Shown: positions 28,449 through 37,401 of the stretch, one piece after another
How positions within the stretch are numbered: position 1 is the first letter of the stretch
How the letters are laid out: each line of letters opens with the position of its first letter
DNA from: Parasediminibacterium sp051861445
GTDB taxonomy: Bacteria; Bacteroidota; Bacteroidia; Chitinophagales; Chitinophagaceae
NCBI GenBank assembly: GCA_051861445.1
Contig: JBHYCS010000020.1
Span: 30,729-94,728 of the forward strand
DNA length: 64,000 nt
Reading direction: 5' to 3'
Position numbers and translations under genes: made by a program
The notes under the pieces: model-generated
Database searches by the model: none
Seen by the model: the letters and a program-made list of their open reading frames with translations, nothing else
What the model was told of the DNA's origin: nothing

Positions 28449-29003
28449 TTATTTCTTAGGTTTTACTCCCAAATAGCCGCCCATCCATAAACCAACAAGC
28501 CCCCAACCAACAACAGCGTCTATTAAATCGGCTGTTAAACCAAACGATTCGTTCCAGATTCTATTGGTTACAGATGTATTCATAAATACAATTAATCCTA
28601 CAAAAACCGATGAAACAAAAAAAGTAAATAACCCCCAACCTTCCATTTTTGAGAAAATCCATGATAGTAAACCCACCATTACAATATTGGTAAGTAAGCT
28701 AATAATAATTCTACCAATAATATCTCCAGTATAGTTTTTATGATACACAATTTCAGCCCAAGGTCTTCCTTCTTGTGCATCTTTTAAGCGTTGTTGTTCT
28801 TTAGGCGTTGAAATCAAGGGCACAGTTGGTAATAGATATTGCCCTTCCTCTTGCAAATTTTCATTCAATAGTTTTAAAATACTATCTTGTTGAGGCGTAT
28901 ATTTTTGGGTATCTCTATGTAAATGAAATACATTATACGAAAATACTTGCCATACAAAAATGATGATTCCCCCAACTACAGAACTGATAGCTACTTTTTT
29001 CAT
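28449..29003 (-). CDS. Membrane protein of unknown function
   Basis: A 184-residue protein that I do not recognise. It has four likely transmembrane segments: residues about 4-26 (ISSVVGGIIIFVWQVF), 95-117 (IGRIIISLLTNIVMVGLL), 122-142 (WGLFTFFVSSVFVGLIVF) and 155-180 (ADLIDAVVGWGLVGLWMGGYLG). A soluble region of about 65 residues between TM1 and TM2 is rich in Gln and Glu. The C-terminal part ends GVKPKK. Monocistronic: the upstream gap holds the terminator of the next gene. Well-formed, with its own start and no overlap, so it is probably a real gene. Confidence 0.7.
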   Translation of the reverse strand: MKKVAISSVVGGIIIFVWQVFSYNVFHLHRDTQKYTPQQDSILKLLNENLQEEGQYLLPTVPLISTPKEQQRLKDAQEGRPWAEIVYHKNYTGDIIGRIIISLLTNIVMVGLLSWIFSKMEGWGLFTFFVSSVFVGLIVFMNTSVTNRIWNESFGLTADLIDAVVGWGLVGLWMGGYLGVKPKK

Positions 29004-29173
29004 GGTATTGACTTTTATTTCGTTAAGACAGTTTTTTGGTTGTGCTAATTTATCAATAATTCAATCATATAGCCAATAAGAATTCTTGGAATCAAGTGTT
29101 TCAATGATAAATGGCTAATAATAGTTAATTTATAAACAAAACTTATAGACTTTATCTATATACATCGAAATAA

Positions 29174-29215
29174 AAACGAGGCTATCAATATTTGACAAAT
29201 GTGATAGCCTCGTTT
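29174..29215 (-). terminator. Rho-independent terminator of the M42 peptidase gene
   Basis: A 14-base perfect stem (29174-29187 with 29202-29215), 14-base loop; read on the minus strand it is followed by TTTTTA. It lies 26 bases beyond the peptidase stop. The remaining gap 29004-29170 shows only AT-rich sequence including the 10-base palindrome AAGAATTCTT. Confidence 0.75.
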
Positions 29216-29240
29216 ATGAAATCTACTTATAAATCGAAAA

Positions 29241-30374
29241 TTACAAGTAGCTTAGGTTGGTTTTAGGAGTAAGCGTTAGCAGCGTTTCATACATTAATCT
29301 AATGGTGCTATCAATATCATCTTTATGTAACATTTCAACAGTTGTATGCATATAACGTAATGGAATAGAGATTAATACACTTGGGCATCCATCATTTGCG
29401 TAAGCAAAGCTATCGGTATCTGTACCTGTACTTCTACTTACCGTACGCATTTGTAATGGAATGTTTTTCTTTTCAGCTACATCTTGCACCAATTGCAACA
29501 ATTTATTGTGAACAGCAGGTCCGTAACAAGGTGAAGGGCCTTTACCACATGCAACATCACCTTCAATTATTTTATTAATCATTGGTGTTTGTGTGTCATG
29601 TGTAACGTCGGTAATAATAGCAACGTTAGGTTTTATTCTACGGGCAATCATTTCAGCACCACGTAAACCAATTTCTTCTTGTACTGCATTTACAACATAT
29701 AAACCAAAAGGTAATTTTTGTTTGTTTTCTTTTAATAAACGAGCAACTTCTGCAATCATAAATCCACCAATTCTATTATCCATTGCTCTTCCAATGTAAA
29801 AACCGTTGGCTAATTCATCAAACCCATCTTGATAAGTAACTACAGCACCCACATGAATACCCAATTCTTCCACTTCTTTTTTACTTCTTGCTCCACAGTC
29901 TAAGCAAAGATTTTCCACTTTTGGTTGTTGTTCTTTTTCGCTTCCACCCAATCTTGTGTGAATGGCAGGCCATCCAAAAACAGCTTTTACAGCTCCTTTT
30001 TTTCCATGAATTAGTACACGCATGGCTGGAGCAATTTGATGGTCTACACCTCCATTTCTTTTTAAATAAATTAAACCTTCTGCATTAATGTAGTTTACAA
30101 ACCAACTAATTTCATCACAATGAGCTTCAATTACTACTTTAAAAGGAGCATCTGGATTAATAACGCCAACAGCTGTACCATAAGGATCGGTAAAATAAGT
30201 ATCTACAAATGGCTTTATGTAGTTGAGCCAAAGTTTTTGTCCACCACTTTCAAAACCAACAGGCGATGGTGTATTGATATACTCTTTTAAAAAAGCCAAT
30301 GATGTTGCATTAACAACCGGCTTTGTTTTTTCTGCTTCTTTTTTGGTACTAGAAGATTTTTTTTCTTTTGCCAT
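29241..30374 (-). CDS. M42-family glutamyl/lysyl aminopeptidase
   Basis: A metallo-aminopeptidase of family M42 (FrvX/PepA-like, dodecameric TET peptidases), 377 residues from the ATG at 30374. That start avoids overlap with the upstream gene; an ATG 18 bases earlier is possible. The N-terminal 20 residues are Lys/Glu-rich and not part of the fold. Metal and catalytic residues are present: His85 (IEAHCDE), Asp199 (RAMDNRIGG), Glu233-Glu234 (VQEEIGLRG), Asp256 (ITDVTHD), and a late His in YMHTTVEML. It is cytoplasmic and likely recycles peptides. It lies 5 bases after the stop of the UbiA-like membrane protein gene. Confidence 0.92.
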   Translation of the reverse strand: MAKEKKSSSTKKEAEKTKPVVNATSLAFLKEYINTPSPVGFESGGQKLWLNYIKPFVDTYFTDPYGTAVGVINPDAPFKVVIEAHCDEISWFVNYINAEGLIYLKRNGGVDHQIAPAMRVLIHGKKGAVKAVFGWPAIHTRLGGSEKEQQPKVENLCLDCGARSKKEVEELGIHVGAVVTYQDGFDELANGFYIGRAMDNRIGGFMIAEVARLLKENKQKLPFGLYVVNAVQEEIGLRGAEMIARRIKPNVAIITDVTHDTQTPMINKIIEGDVACGKGPSPCYGPAVHNKLLQLVQDVAEKKNIPLQMRTVSRSTGTDTDSFAYANDGCPSVLISIPLRYMHTTVEMLHKDDIDSTIRLMYETLLTLTPKTNLSYL

Positions 30375-30379
30375 TTTTT

Positions 30380-31294
30380 TTAATTTATACAAGTGAATGC
30401 AAAAATGCCCAATAATGCTTTTACCAACATTAATCCGTCAATAATTGCAAGATAATAGAGAATAGATTTACGTTGCTGCAAAGAAAGTGCAACAATTGTT
30501 AACAATATAAAAGGAATACAGTTTATAACGGTGATTGAAATAGAAAATGATTGGGTAAAACTGAAGATCGAATTTGCTAAAAATCCCACAACAATAAGTG
30601 GTATGATGATGGTGAAAATAGTTTTTCTTAATCCAATTCTTACTACAAAAGTTTTTAATTGCATGTTATAGTCTGCAGCATAATCTTTAATATCGAACAT
30701 AATACAAAGAACAGAAATAAACATGCCATTTTGGATAAATAAAAAATAAGTAGAAAGATGAATTGTTGACGAAGAATATCCATGCAATATGGCAATTAGT
30801 ATTGGAAAAATGGTAACGATGCTCGACCATACAAAACCAATAATAAACGGTTTAATAAATCCGATTGTTCTGATGTTGTGTACCGTAGAACTTCTTTCGA
30901 TACCATAGTAAAAAAAAGCTGTAATAGCTGTCATTATTACAAAACTCAAAAGAAGAAAGGGTATTTGAGTCCACTGATTGTGTGTTTTAAATCCAATAAA
31001 ACCCATGAATATAATGCTTATAAAAACATACATTTTTTGGGTAAACTGAATGTATTTTTTGTTTTGTTGATACCAAGCAATCCGTTGATTATCTACAGCA
31101 TTATTTTGAGTTTGTAAATATGCTTTTGTGTAATAAACAACTGTTACTAAAAAAATAAGTAGATAATATAAAAATGGTAAATAGCTAAAAATACCTAAAT
31201 GAAAAGCTGTTTCAATAGAAAGAAAAACAGCACAGAAACCGTAAAAATAATTGCCAAATAATATGGCTTGCATACATTTTTGCAAATACAACAC
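30380..31294 (-). CDS. UbiA-like polytopic membrane protein
   Basis: A 304-residue protein with about eight or nine hydrophobic helices. It resembles the UbiA prenyltransferase superfamily in layout, and the block FDIKDYAADYNMQLKTFVVRIG recalls the second Asp-rich motif (DxxxD followed by Thr and Gly). The first Asp-rich motif expected near the N-terminus is not evident; around residues 60-75 only NNAVDNQRIAW is seen. It may be an active prenyltransferase or a divergent relative that has lost activity. A second start, M8 at 31273, would give a shorter N-terminus. Spacing to the lipoprotein gene upstream is 2 bases, so it is in an operon with it and with the M42 peptidase. Confidence 0.6.
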   Translation of the reverse strand: MLYLQKCMQAILFGNYFYGFCAVFLSIETAFHLGIFSYLPFLYYLLIFLVTVVYYTKAYLQTQNNAVDNQRIAWYQQNKKYIQFTQKMYVFISIIFMGFIGFKTHNQWTQIPFLLLSFVIMTAITAFFYYGIERSSTVHNIRTIGFIKPFIIGFVWSSIVTIFPILIAILHGYSSSTIHLSTYFLFIQNGMFISVLCIMFDIKDYAADYNMQLKTFVVRIGLRKTIFTIIIPLIVVGFLANSIFSFTQSFSISITVINCIPFILLTIVALSLQQRKSILYYLAIIDGLMLVKALLGIFAFTCIN

Positions 31295-31296
31295 CG

Positions 31297-31731
31297 CTAT
31301 CTTGCTATTGCAATTGCAGGTGAAATAAGCGTATCACTTAAGTTTTTAGCTTTATCTTTTAAGCAAAATTTAAACCTGAGTGTATCATTTCTATTTTGAC
31401 AAACCTGAAAGTCAGTACCTACTCTAAAGTTTATTTCAAAAATTCCTTTTTGATTTTTAGTTGCATTAAAAGCAGGAATTGGATAAAATGTTTTGTTGCT
31501 AGGTGGATTTGGGCAGTTTGTAAGTCTCGATTCTGTATCCAAATACAAAGTATCAATTACATCACCTTCTTTATCTGTAAATTCAATTTCAAAACGTAGA
31601 TTTTCATTTTGAATAACAGATGTACTGCTAACACTTTTTAATGTTAATTGTGGTTTTGTTGTGTATTTATCTTTATTACAACTGAAGATAACTGTTGCAA
31701 TAAAAAGTACGATCCATATTTTTGTTTTCAT
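31297..31731 (-). CDS. Small lipoprotein of unknown function
   Basis: A 144-residue predicted lipoprotein: signal MKTKIWIVLFIATVIFSC with lipidated Cys18. The mature part is beta-rich (KPQLTLKSVSSTSVIQNENLRFEIEFTDKEGD), resembling an Ig-like or cadherin-like single domain, but no family is recognised with certainty. Two further cysteine residues in TNCPNPP and FQVCQNRN could form a disulphide. First gene of the minus-strand unit with the UbiA-like protein and M42 peptidase; divergent from the acyl-transferase gene at 31782 with a 50-base shared gap. Confidence 0.7.
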   Translation of the reverse strand: MKTKIWIVLFIATVIFSCNKDKYTTKPQLTLKSVSSTSVIQNENLRFEIEFTDKEGDVIDTLYLDTESRLTNCPNPPSNKTFYPIPAFNATKNQKGIFEINFRVGTDFQVCQNRNDTLRFKFCLKDKAKNLSDTLISPAIAIAR

Positions 31732-31781
31732 ATTTTACTTTAATGTTGTCAAATTTAACTAAACTATTTTAACACTATCTA

Positions 31782-32765
31782 GTGCAATCTACTATCCTTA
31801 ACAATATTTTTTCAGTTAATGAGCAAAATTTTTGCCAATTGGCAAATGATTGTTTTCAGTTTCAGTTTCAACAGAATCCAATATATCAACAATGGTGCAC
31901 TCTATTAGGTTTAAAGCAAACCAATATTGCACAAGAAATTACCAATATTCCTTTTTTACCTATTTCATTTTTCAAAACCCATTCTATTGTTACCACAGAA
32001 TTTACAGCAAGAGTAATTTTTGAAAGTAGTGGAACTACAAATACCATCAATAGCAAGCATTTAGTAAAAGACATTGCTATTTATGAACAAAGTTTTTTAA
32101 AAGCTTTTCGTCAATTTTATGGAGACGCTAGACAATGGTGTATTTTAGGATTGTTACCCTCTTATTTAGAACGAAACAATTCATCTTTAGTAGTAATGGT
32201 CGATCGTTTGATAAAACTTTCTAATCATCCCAAAAGTGGATTTTATTTACACAACATTGCAGATTTAGCAGCTGTTTTACAAGCATTAGAAGCAAAAAAA
32301 CAACCAACATTATTAATCGGTGTAACTTATGCTTTATTAGATTTTGCAGAACAATATTCTTTTCAACTACAACATACAACCATTATGGAAACAGGTGGTA
32401 TGAAAGGAAGGAGGAGAGAGTTGGTAAGAAATGAAGTACATGATATTTTAAAATCGAAATGGGGTGTTAATGCCATTCATTCAGAATATGGAATGACAGA
32501 ATTGTTAAGCCAAGCTTATTCAAAAGGAAATGGTCGTTTTGAATGTCCTCCTTGGATGAAAGTAGTAGTGAGAGACGAAGAAGACCCACTTACTGTAAAA
32601 CCTTTTGGAAGAGGAATTTTAAACATAATTGATTTAGCCAACATCTATAGTTGTTGCTTTATAGCTACTGAAGATGCAGGCATTGTGTACGAAGATGGAA
32701 GCTTTGAAGTTTTAGGAAGAGTTGACAACAGCGATATTAGAGGTTGTAGTTTAATGGTTTCTTAA
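31782..32765 (+). CDS. LuxE/PaaK-like acyl-adenylating protein
   Basis: A 327-residue member of the LuxE acyl-protein synthetase group of the AMP-forming (ANL) superfamily. The nucleotide-binding loop ESSGTTNTINSKH (about residues 84-96) and the later block EYGMTELLSQAY (about 236-247) are the family landmarks; the C-terminal DNSDIRGCSL matches the hinge before the small domain. Proteins of this size are common in Bacteroidota, usually annotated acyl transferase; the activated acid is unknown. The start appears to be GTG at 31782, since no ATG lies between the upstream stop and the conserved N-terminus. Convergent with RDD (12-base gap). Confidence 0.8.
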   Translation: MQSTILNNIFSVNEQNFCQLANDCFQFQFQQNPIYQQWCTLLGLKQTNIAQEITNIPFLPISFFKTHSIVTTEFTARVIFESSGTTNTINSKHLVKDIAIYEQSFLKAFRQFYGDARQWCILGLLPSYLERNNSSLVVMVDRLIKLSNHPKSGFYLHNIADLAAVLQALEAKKQPTLLIGVTYALLDFAEQYSFQLQHTTIMETGGMKGRRRELVRNEVHDILKSKWGVNAIHSEYGMTELLSQAYSKGNGRFECPPWMKVVVRDEEDPLTVKPFGRGILNIIDLANIYSCCFIATEDAGIVYEDGSFEVLGRVDNSDIRGCSLMVS

Positions 32766-32777
32766 ATGGCTTTTAGT

Positions 32778-33506
32778 TTATTTTTCTTTACTTGTTAAAT
32801 GGTTGTAATCTAGTAAAATGGTGTATAAAAATGTTACCGGTTCATGTTTGCTTTTAATACCAATCATTTGTTCAATCTTATACATTGCCTGCACAGCCAA
32901 CATCGTGTTTCCACTTTTTTGAATATTGTTTAAAATTTCTTTTATCAACTGCATATCGCTATCTTTTAAATCTACAACTTCAGGATAGTTGGGCTCGTAG
33001 TTTTCTCCAATTTCTTCTACAAATAGTGTGTCTTCAAGTTTTGTTCTTGCAATCGTTTTTACCAAAGTTGTACCTGCAACAAGATCACCAACACGTTGAT
33101 TATTTTTAGTAATTGCAACAACGATTAATGCAATGGTTGGAGAAAAAAGATTAAAGTCTACAATTCTAAAAATCCAACGCATTAAATATTGGCTTAAAGT
33201 TGGTTCATTTCCTCTGATGCTTACGACCTTCATTTTCATTATTCGTTTTCCAAATGATTGTCCATTTAAAAAAACTTCACAAAGCACATGGTAAAAGAAA
33301 ACAGGAATTACCAAAAAAACGGTTAGCCAAAGGTTGTTTTGAACAAAATTTTTCAAATCGCTAAAGCCAATAAACATAATCATTCCTACTACATAAGCAA
33401 TTACAATTAAGCGATCTAAAATAAAACCAACTACTCTTTCGCCCAAGCTTGCTAAATCGTATTCTACTTCAATATTTTGTGGTGTGGTAATAGAAATTGT
33501 GCTCAT
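32778..33506 (-). CDS. RDD-family membrane protein
   Basis: A 242-residue RDD protein: residues about 15-150 carry three membrane segments with the characteristic Arg-Asp pair (ASLGERVVGFILDRLIVIAY) and the block GQSFGKRIMKMKVV. The C-terminal 90 residues are soluble. RDD proteins are small membrane components of unknown or transport-related function. It is divergently transcribed from the SpoIIM-like gene with an 85-base gap; the pairing RDD next to SpoIIM, MoxR and DUF58 is a recurring gene neighbourhood in Bacteroidota and Actinobacteria, so it probably belongs to that system. Confidence 0.88.
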   Translation of the reverse strand: MSTISITTPQNIEVEYDLASLGERVVGFILDRLIVIAYVVGMIMFIGFSDLKNFVQNNLWLTVFLVIPVFFYHVLCEVFLNGQSFGKRIMKMKVVSIRGNEPTLSQYLMRWIFRIVDFNLFSPTIALIVVAITKNNQRVGDLVAGTTLVKTIARTKLEDTLFVEEIGENYEPNYPEVVDLKDSDMQLIKEILNNIQKSGNTMLAVQAMYKIEQMIGIKSKHEPVTFLYTILLDYNHLTSKEK

Positions 33507-33591
33507 TTTATAAAATTAAGTAACAATATTTTTAAATTATTTGTTTTTGTACGCAATCATACACTATTTTTAGTTATTATATTTAATCTCC

Positions 33592-34614
33592 ATGAGAGAA
33601 TCTCTTTTTTTAAAACAAAATGCTGATAAATGGAAGCAGTACGAAATAGCTGCTAAAAACAATATTTCTGCCGATGAACTTGCTGAAAAGTTTATTGAAC
33701 TAAGCGACGATTTAAGCTATGCCAAAACATTTTACCCCAAAAGCACAACCGTAAAATATTTAAATGGTTTGGCTGCTTCATTTCACCAAAAAATTTATGT
33801 AAACAAAAAAGATAAAAATAGTCGTGTTTGGTGGTTTTGGCAATACGAATTACCCTTTTTATTCAAACAATATCATCGTTTTTTTCTGTACTCATTTTTG
33901 TTTTTTTTAGTGTTTTGTTTAATGGGGGCTTTAAGTGCTAAATACGACGAAAATTTTGTAAGGTTAATTTTAGGCGATTCCTATGTAAATATGACTACTG
34001 AAAACATAGAAAAAGGTGATCCTTTTGGTGTATATAAACAAGACAGTGTAGATATGTTTTTTTCTATAGCATTTAATAATATTAGAGTGGCGTTTATAGC
34101 GTATATAATGGGCATATTTGTTTCTGTAGGTACAATTTACATGCTATTTTCTAATGGTGTAATGATGGGCTCTTTTCAATATTTTTTTATAGCAAAAGGC
34201 TTGGGTACACAATTTATTTTAGTAGTATTTATTCACGGCACATTAGAATTGTGGAGCATCATTATAGCTGGAGCCTCTGGTCTCATTCTAGGCAATAGTT
34301 TATTGTTTCCCAAAACATTTACAAGAATGCAAAGTGTATTAAAAGCTGGTAAAGATGGATTTAAAATAGTGTTTGGATTGGTGCCTATGTTTTTAGCCGC
34401 TGCTTTTTTAGAAGGTTTTGTAACCAAACACACAGAAATGCCCATCTGGCTAAGCATAGGTATATTGGTAATTTCTCTGTTATTTATAGGTTGGTATTTT
34501 ATATGGTATCCAATAAAATTGGCTAAAAAAATTGAACATATACAAAGCGAAGAATATTCATTTAACAACAACAATCAAAACTTACTTCTATGGTGGAACA
34601 AAAAATTGAATTAA
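33592..34614 (+). CDS. SpoIIM-like (DUF95) membrane protein
   Basis: A 340-residue membrane protein of the stage II sporulation protein M family (DUF95). A soluble N-terminal region of about 90 residues precedes helices at roughly 105-125, 170-195, 200-225, 255-280 and 285-310. The segment FNNIRVAFIAYIMGIFVSVGT followed by HGTLELWSIIIAGASGL is the conserved core. The organism is not a sporulator; the family is widespread and here is the first plus-strand gene of the MoxR/DUF58 cluster. It overlaps the next gene by 25 bases, indicating tight co-expression. Confidence 0.85.
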   Translation: MRESLFLKQNADKWKQYEIAAKNNISADELAEKFIELSDDLSYAKTFYPKSTTVKYLNGLAASFHQKIYVNKKDKNSRVWWFWQYELPFLFKQYHRFFLYSFLFFLVFCLMGALSAKYDENFVRLILGDSYVNMTTENIEKGDPFGVYKQDSVDMFFSIAFNNIRVAFIAYIMGIFVSVGTIYMLFSNGVMMGSFQYFFIAKGLGTQFILVVFIHGTLELWSIIIAGASGLILGNSLLFPKTFTRMQSVLKAGKDGFKIVFGLVPMFLAAAFLEGFVTKHTEMPIWLSIGILVISLLFIGWYFIWYPIKLAKKIEHIQSEEYSFNNNNQNLLLWWNKKLN

Positions 34615-35492
34615 GAAAAATTAGAGATTTCGGTGAAATTTTTAATGACACATTTGCATTTATAAAGCAAGAATTTAAGCCTCTTTTAAGAGCATTTTTA
34701 TTGATTGGCGGCTTTTTTATTTTAGCTGCTGGAATTTTAGGTGGAATTTATCAAGACGATTCTTTATCTGGATTGTTAAAACAGTTTCAATCTGGCTCAT
34801 ACAATGTTGAGGATAGGGTAGAAGATCCATTTCAGCGTATTTTTTCACCAATATATTTTCTACTGATTTTTTTATCAGTTTTAAGTTGGTTAGTAATTCG
34901 AATATTATTAGCCGTTTACATGAAATTATATGTAGCCAATGGCAACGAATCGCCAACGGTTGATGCTGTTTGGAAAAATACTTTGCCCTATTTAGTATCT
35001 GTTTTCTTCTATAGTATCGTCATTGGAATTTTGGTTATTATTGGTTCGGTTTTTTGTTTGTTACCAGGCATTTGGTTGTTGGTTGTGTTTGCACCAATTA
35101 ATCTTGTTTTTGTAATAGAAGATGCATCTTTAGGTACGGCAATTAGTCGTTGTTTTCAGATCATAAAAGATAATTTTTGGGCATCTTTTGGTGTGTATAT
35201 CATTGCTTATCTCATTTACTTTGTAAGTTCATCTATCATTTCGGTAATTGTAGGTGCAATTGCAGGAACTGCCTCTTATTTTTCAACTGGAGGAGATTTA
35301 TCTAAAACAATCGGTATTGTTAGTGGTATTCTCAATATTTTTAGTCAATTGATGTATATCATATTCTTTGTTTCTGTTGCTTTACAATACTACAACTTGG
35401 TAGAAATTCAAGATGGTGATGGATTAATGAGTAGAATAGATACGCTGGGTAATCAAACCACAACAAATACAGAAACCGAAGAGCAATATTAA
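34590..35492 (+). CDS. Polytopic membrane protein of the MoxR cluster
   Basis: A 300-residue membrane protein with six probable helices; I do not assign a family with confidence. It opens with a cytosolic KIELRKIRDFGEIFNDTFAFIKQEFKPL, which resembles the start of YciC/DUF975-type and glycerophosphoryl diester phosphodiesterase membrane-domain proteins. The mid-section FAPINLVFVIEDASLGTAISRCFQIIKDNFWASFG is the best conserved block of that group. It overlaps the SpoIIM-like gene by 25 bases, and its stop codon overlaps the following start by one base, so the genes are translationally coupled. Confidence 0.75.
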   Translation: MVEQKIELRKIRDFGEIFNDTFAFIKQEFKPLLRAFLLIGGFFILAAGILGGIYQDDSLSGLLKQFQSGSYNVEDRVEDPFQRIFSPIYFLLIFLSVLSWLVIRILLAVYMKLYVANGNESPTVDAVWKNTLPYLVSVFFYSIVIGILVIIGSVFCLLPGIWLLVVFAPINLVFVIEDASLGTAISRCFQIIKDNFWASFGVYIIAYLIYFVSSSIISVIVGAIAGTASYFSTGGDLSKTIGIVSGILNIFSQLMYIIFFVSVALQYYNLVEIQDGDGLMSRIDTLGNQTTTNTETEEQY

Positions 35493-36181
35493 TGCGTTAT
35501 TTATTTACAGTTTTAATGATGATTGTTTGTGCTCAATTTTGTTGGGCACAATCGAACGTGGTTGAAAAAGATAGTTTGGAAAAAATAGTTATTAGAAGTA
35601 TAGATATCAATAAGTATAAAAACGATAAAGATTTTAATTACGATAAAGTTGTTGTACAAGAAGAATCTTTATGGGATAAATTTTGGCGATTATTTTGGCA
35701 GTTTATCGACGATATTTTAGCTACTAAAAGTGGAAGAACAACTGTAAATATTACGTTGTTTTTACTAGCTATTGCATTAATTGGTCTGTTTGTTTGGAAG
35801 ATTACGAAAATGAACAGAACCAGTATGTTTGGTAGAAATGCAACAGAACAAATTGTTTATACTGTAACTGACGATAATATTCATACTATTCATTTTGAAT
35901 CGGCCATTCAACAAGCAATTGAGCAAGAAAATTATAGATTAGCTACACGTTTATTGTATTTACAAACGTTAAAACAATTAGCAGATAAAGGCCTCATTCA
36001 ATGGCAGTTAAACAAAACCAATACTGCTTATTTAGCCGAAATGAAAACGCACTCAGCTAATGATATGTTTGTGCAATTAACACATCATTTCGATTATGTA
36101 TGGTATGGAGAAACATTGCTAGAAAAAGAGCAATTTCTTCAAATTCAACTATTGTTTCACCAATTTAAAGAAAAGCTGTAG
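35492..36181 (+). CDS. DUF4129-domain protein
   Basis: A 229-residue protein with a signal peptide (residues 1-19, ending CWAQ), an exported linker, one transmembrane helix (about 87-105, LFLLAIALIGLFVWKI) and a C-terminal cytosolic DUF4129 domain (about 130-229). DUF4129 domains are almost always encoded beside MoxR and DUF58 genes, as here. The segment FESAIQQAIEQENYRLATRLLYLQTLKQLADKGLIQ is typical (in positions about 138-170). Function unknown. It starts within the stop codon of the previous gene and is followed by DUF4350 after 3 bases. Confidence 0.85.
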   Translation: MRYLFTVLMMIVCAQFCWAQSNVVEKDSLEKIVIRSIDINKYKNDKDFNYDKVVVQEESLWDKFWRLFWQFIDDILATKSGRTTVNITLFLLAIALIGLFVWKITKMNRTSMFGRNATEQIVYTVTDDNIHTIHFESAIQQAIEQENYRLATRLLYLQTLKQLADKGLIQWQLNKTNTAYLAEMKTHSANDMFVQLTHHFDYVWYGETLLEKEQFLQIQLLFHQFKEKL

Positions 36182-36184
36182 CAG

Positions 36185-37372
36185 ATGAAAAGTTATAGAT
36201 TCTTTACAATTGGTACTTGTTTTTTACTAGTTGTATACATTATTGCCAATATTTATAAACCTAAGCCCATCAATTGGAATTTAACACTGCAAAAAGCAGA
36301 TAAAAATCCATTAGGAGGATATGTTTTATACGACCAATTGAGCAATATTTTTTCTAAAGCAAGTATTGGTAGTTATAGAGAGCCTGTTTACAATAGATTG
36401 CACAACAACAGTGTAAACAATACGGCTTATTTGTTGCTAGGGCCTTCATTAAATTTTTCAGACTTTGATGTAAACGAATTGGTGCGTTTTGTAAGCAATG
36501 GTAATTCAGTTTTGTTAAGTACATTCTCTATCAGCGATAATTTATCAGATACACTTGGCGTTCATATGGATGAAGAAGTTTTTGTACAATCCAAAAAGAG
36601 TGCCTATCGCTTTGTTTCACCTTTAGTAACAGACACTACATCTTATTACGACTTAGGTAATAAATTAGAATCACATGCCTATTTTGATTCTCTAAAAAAT
36701 AAAAATCCAACAACCATTTTAGGGGTAAACAGCAGCAATAAACCCAACTTTATTCAAATAAAAATGGGAAAAGGTGTTTTTTACATTCATGCTACACCCA
36801 TTGTGTTTTCGAATTATTTTTTATTGTATCAAAAAAATGCCCAGTATACTGCTACCGTTTTAAGTTTTTTACCCAAAGAAACCGAAACAATTTATTGGGA
36901 TGAATATGCTAAACTTGGTAGGTCTGGTGCTCAAACACCTTTGCGTTTTTTCTTAGATCATTCAGTTTTGCGTTGGGTACTTTGGCTGTCTGTTATTGGA
37001 ATGCTATTATTTGTTTTTTTTAATGGAAAACGAGTGCAAAGAATTATTCCCATTATTGAGCCGCTTTCAAACGCTACATTAGATTTTGTAAAAACAATAG
37101 CAGGATTATATTACAATCAAAAAGACAATAATAGTATTGCAAAAAAGCGATTGCAGTTTTGGTTAGAATTTGTTAGAAATCGCTTTCACATCAGTACAGA
37201 AAATGTAAATGAAGCGTTTGTGGCTTCTTTGTCTAAAAAAGCAAATGTAGAAGCTAGCTCAATTCAAACAATAATTAAGTATATTCCTTTAGTTGAGCAG
37301 TCTAAAATTTCGAATGAGGTTCTGCTAAAGATAACCCAACAAATTGACGAGTTTTACAAACAAACCAAATAA
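36185..37372 (+). CDS. DUF4350-domain protein
   Basis: A 395-residue membrane-anchored protein: one N-terminal helix (about 7-22), an extracytoplasmic DUF4350 domain (about 35-225, with LGGYVLYDQL and the motif GKGVFYIHATPIVFSNY), a second helix at about 262-279 and a cytosolic helical tail. DUF4350 resembles glutamine-amidotransferase-like folds and may sense or bind a ligand outside the membrane (inference). It lies between DUF4129 and MoxR with gaps of 3 and 29 bases, the standard cluster order. Confidence 0.85.
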   Translation: MKSYRFFTIGTCFLLVVYIIANIYKPKPINWNLTLQKADKNPLGGYVLYDQLSNIFSKASIGSYREPVYNRLHNNSVNNTAYLLLGPSLNFSDFDVNELVRFVSNGNSVLLSTFSISDNLSDTLGVHMDEEVFVQSKKSAYRFVSPLVTDTTSYYDLGNKLESHAYFDSLKNKNPTTILGVNSSNKPNFIQIKMGKGVFYIHATPIVFSNYFLLYQKNAQYTATVLSFLPKETETIYWDEYAKLGRSGAQTPLRFFLDHSVLRWVLWLSVIGMLLFVFFNGKRVQRIIPIIEPLSNATLDFVKTIAGLYYNQKDNNSIAKKRLQFWLEFVRNRFHISTENVNEAFVASLSKKANVEASSIQTIIKYIPLVEQSKISNEVLLKITQQIDEFYKQTK

Positions 37373-37401
37373 TCCAATTTAAAAATACAATCATCAATAT
37401 T

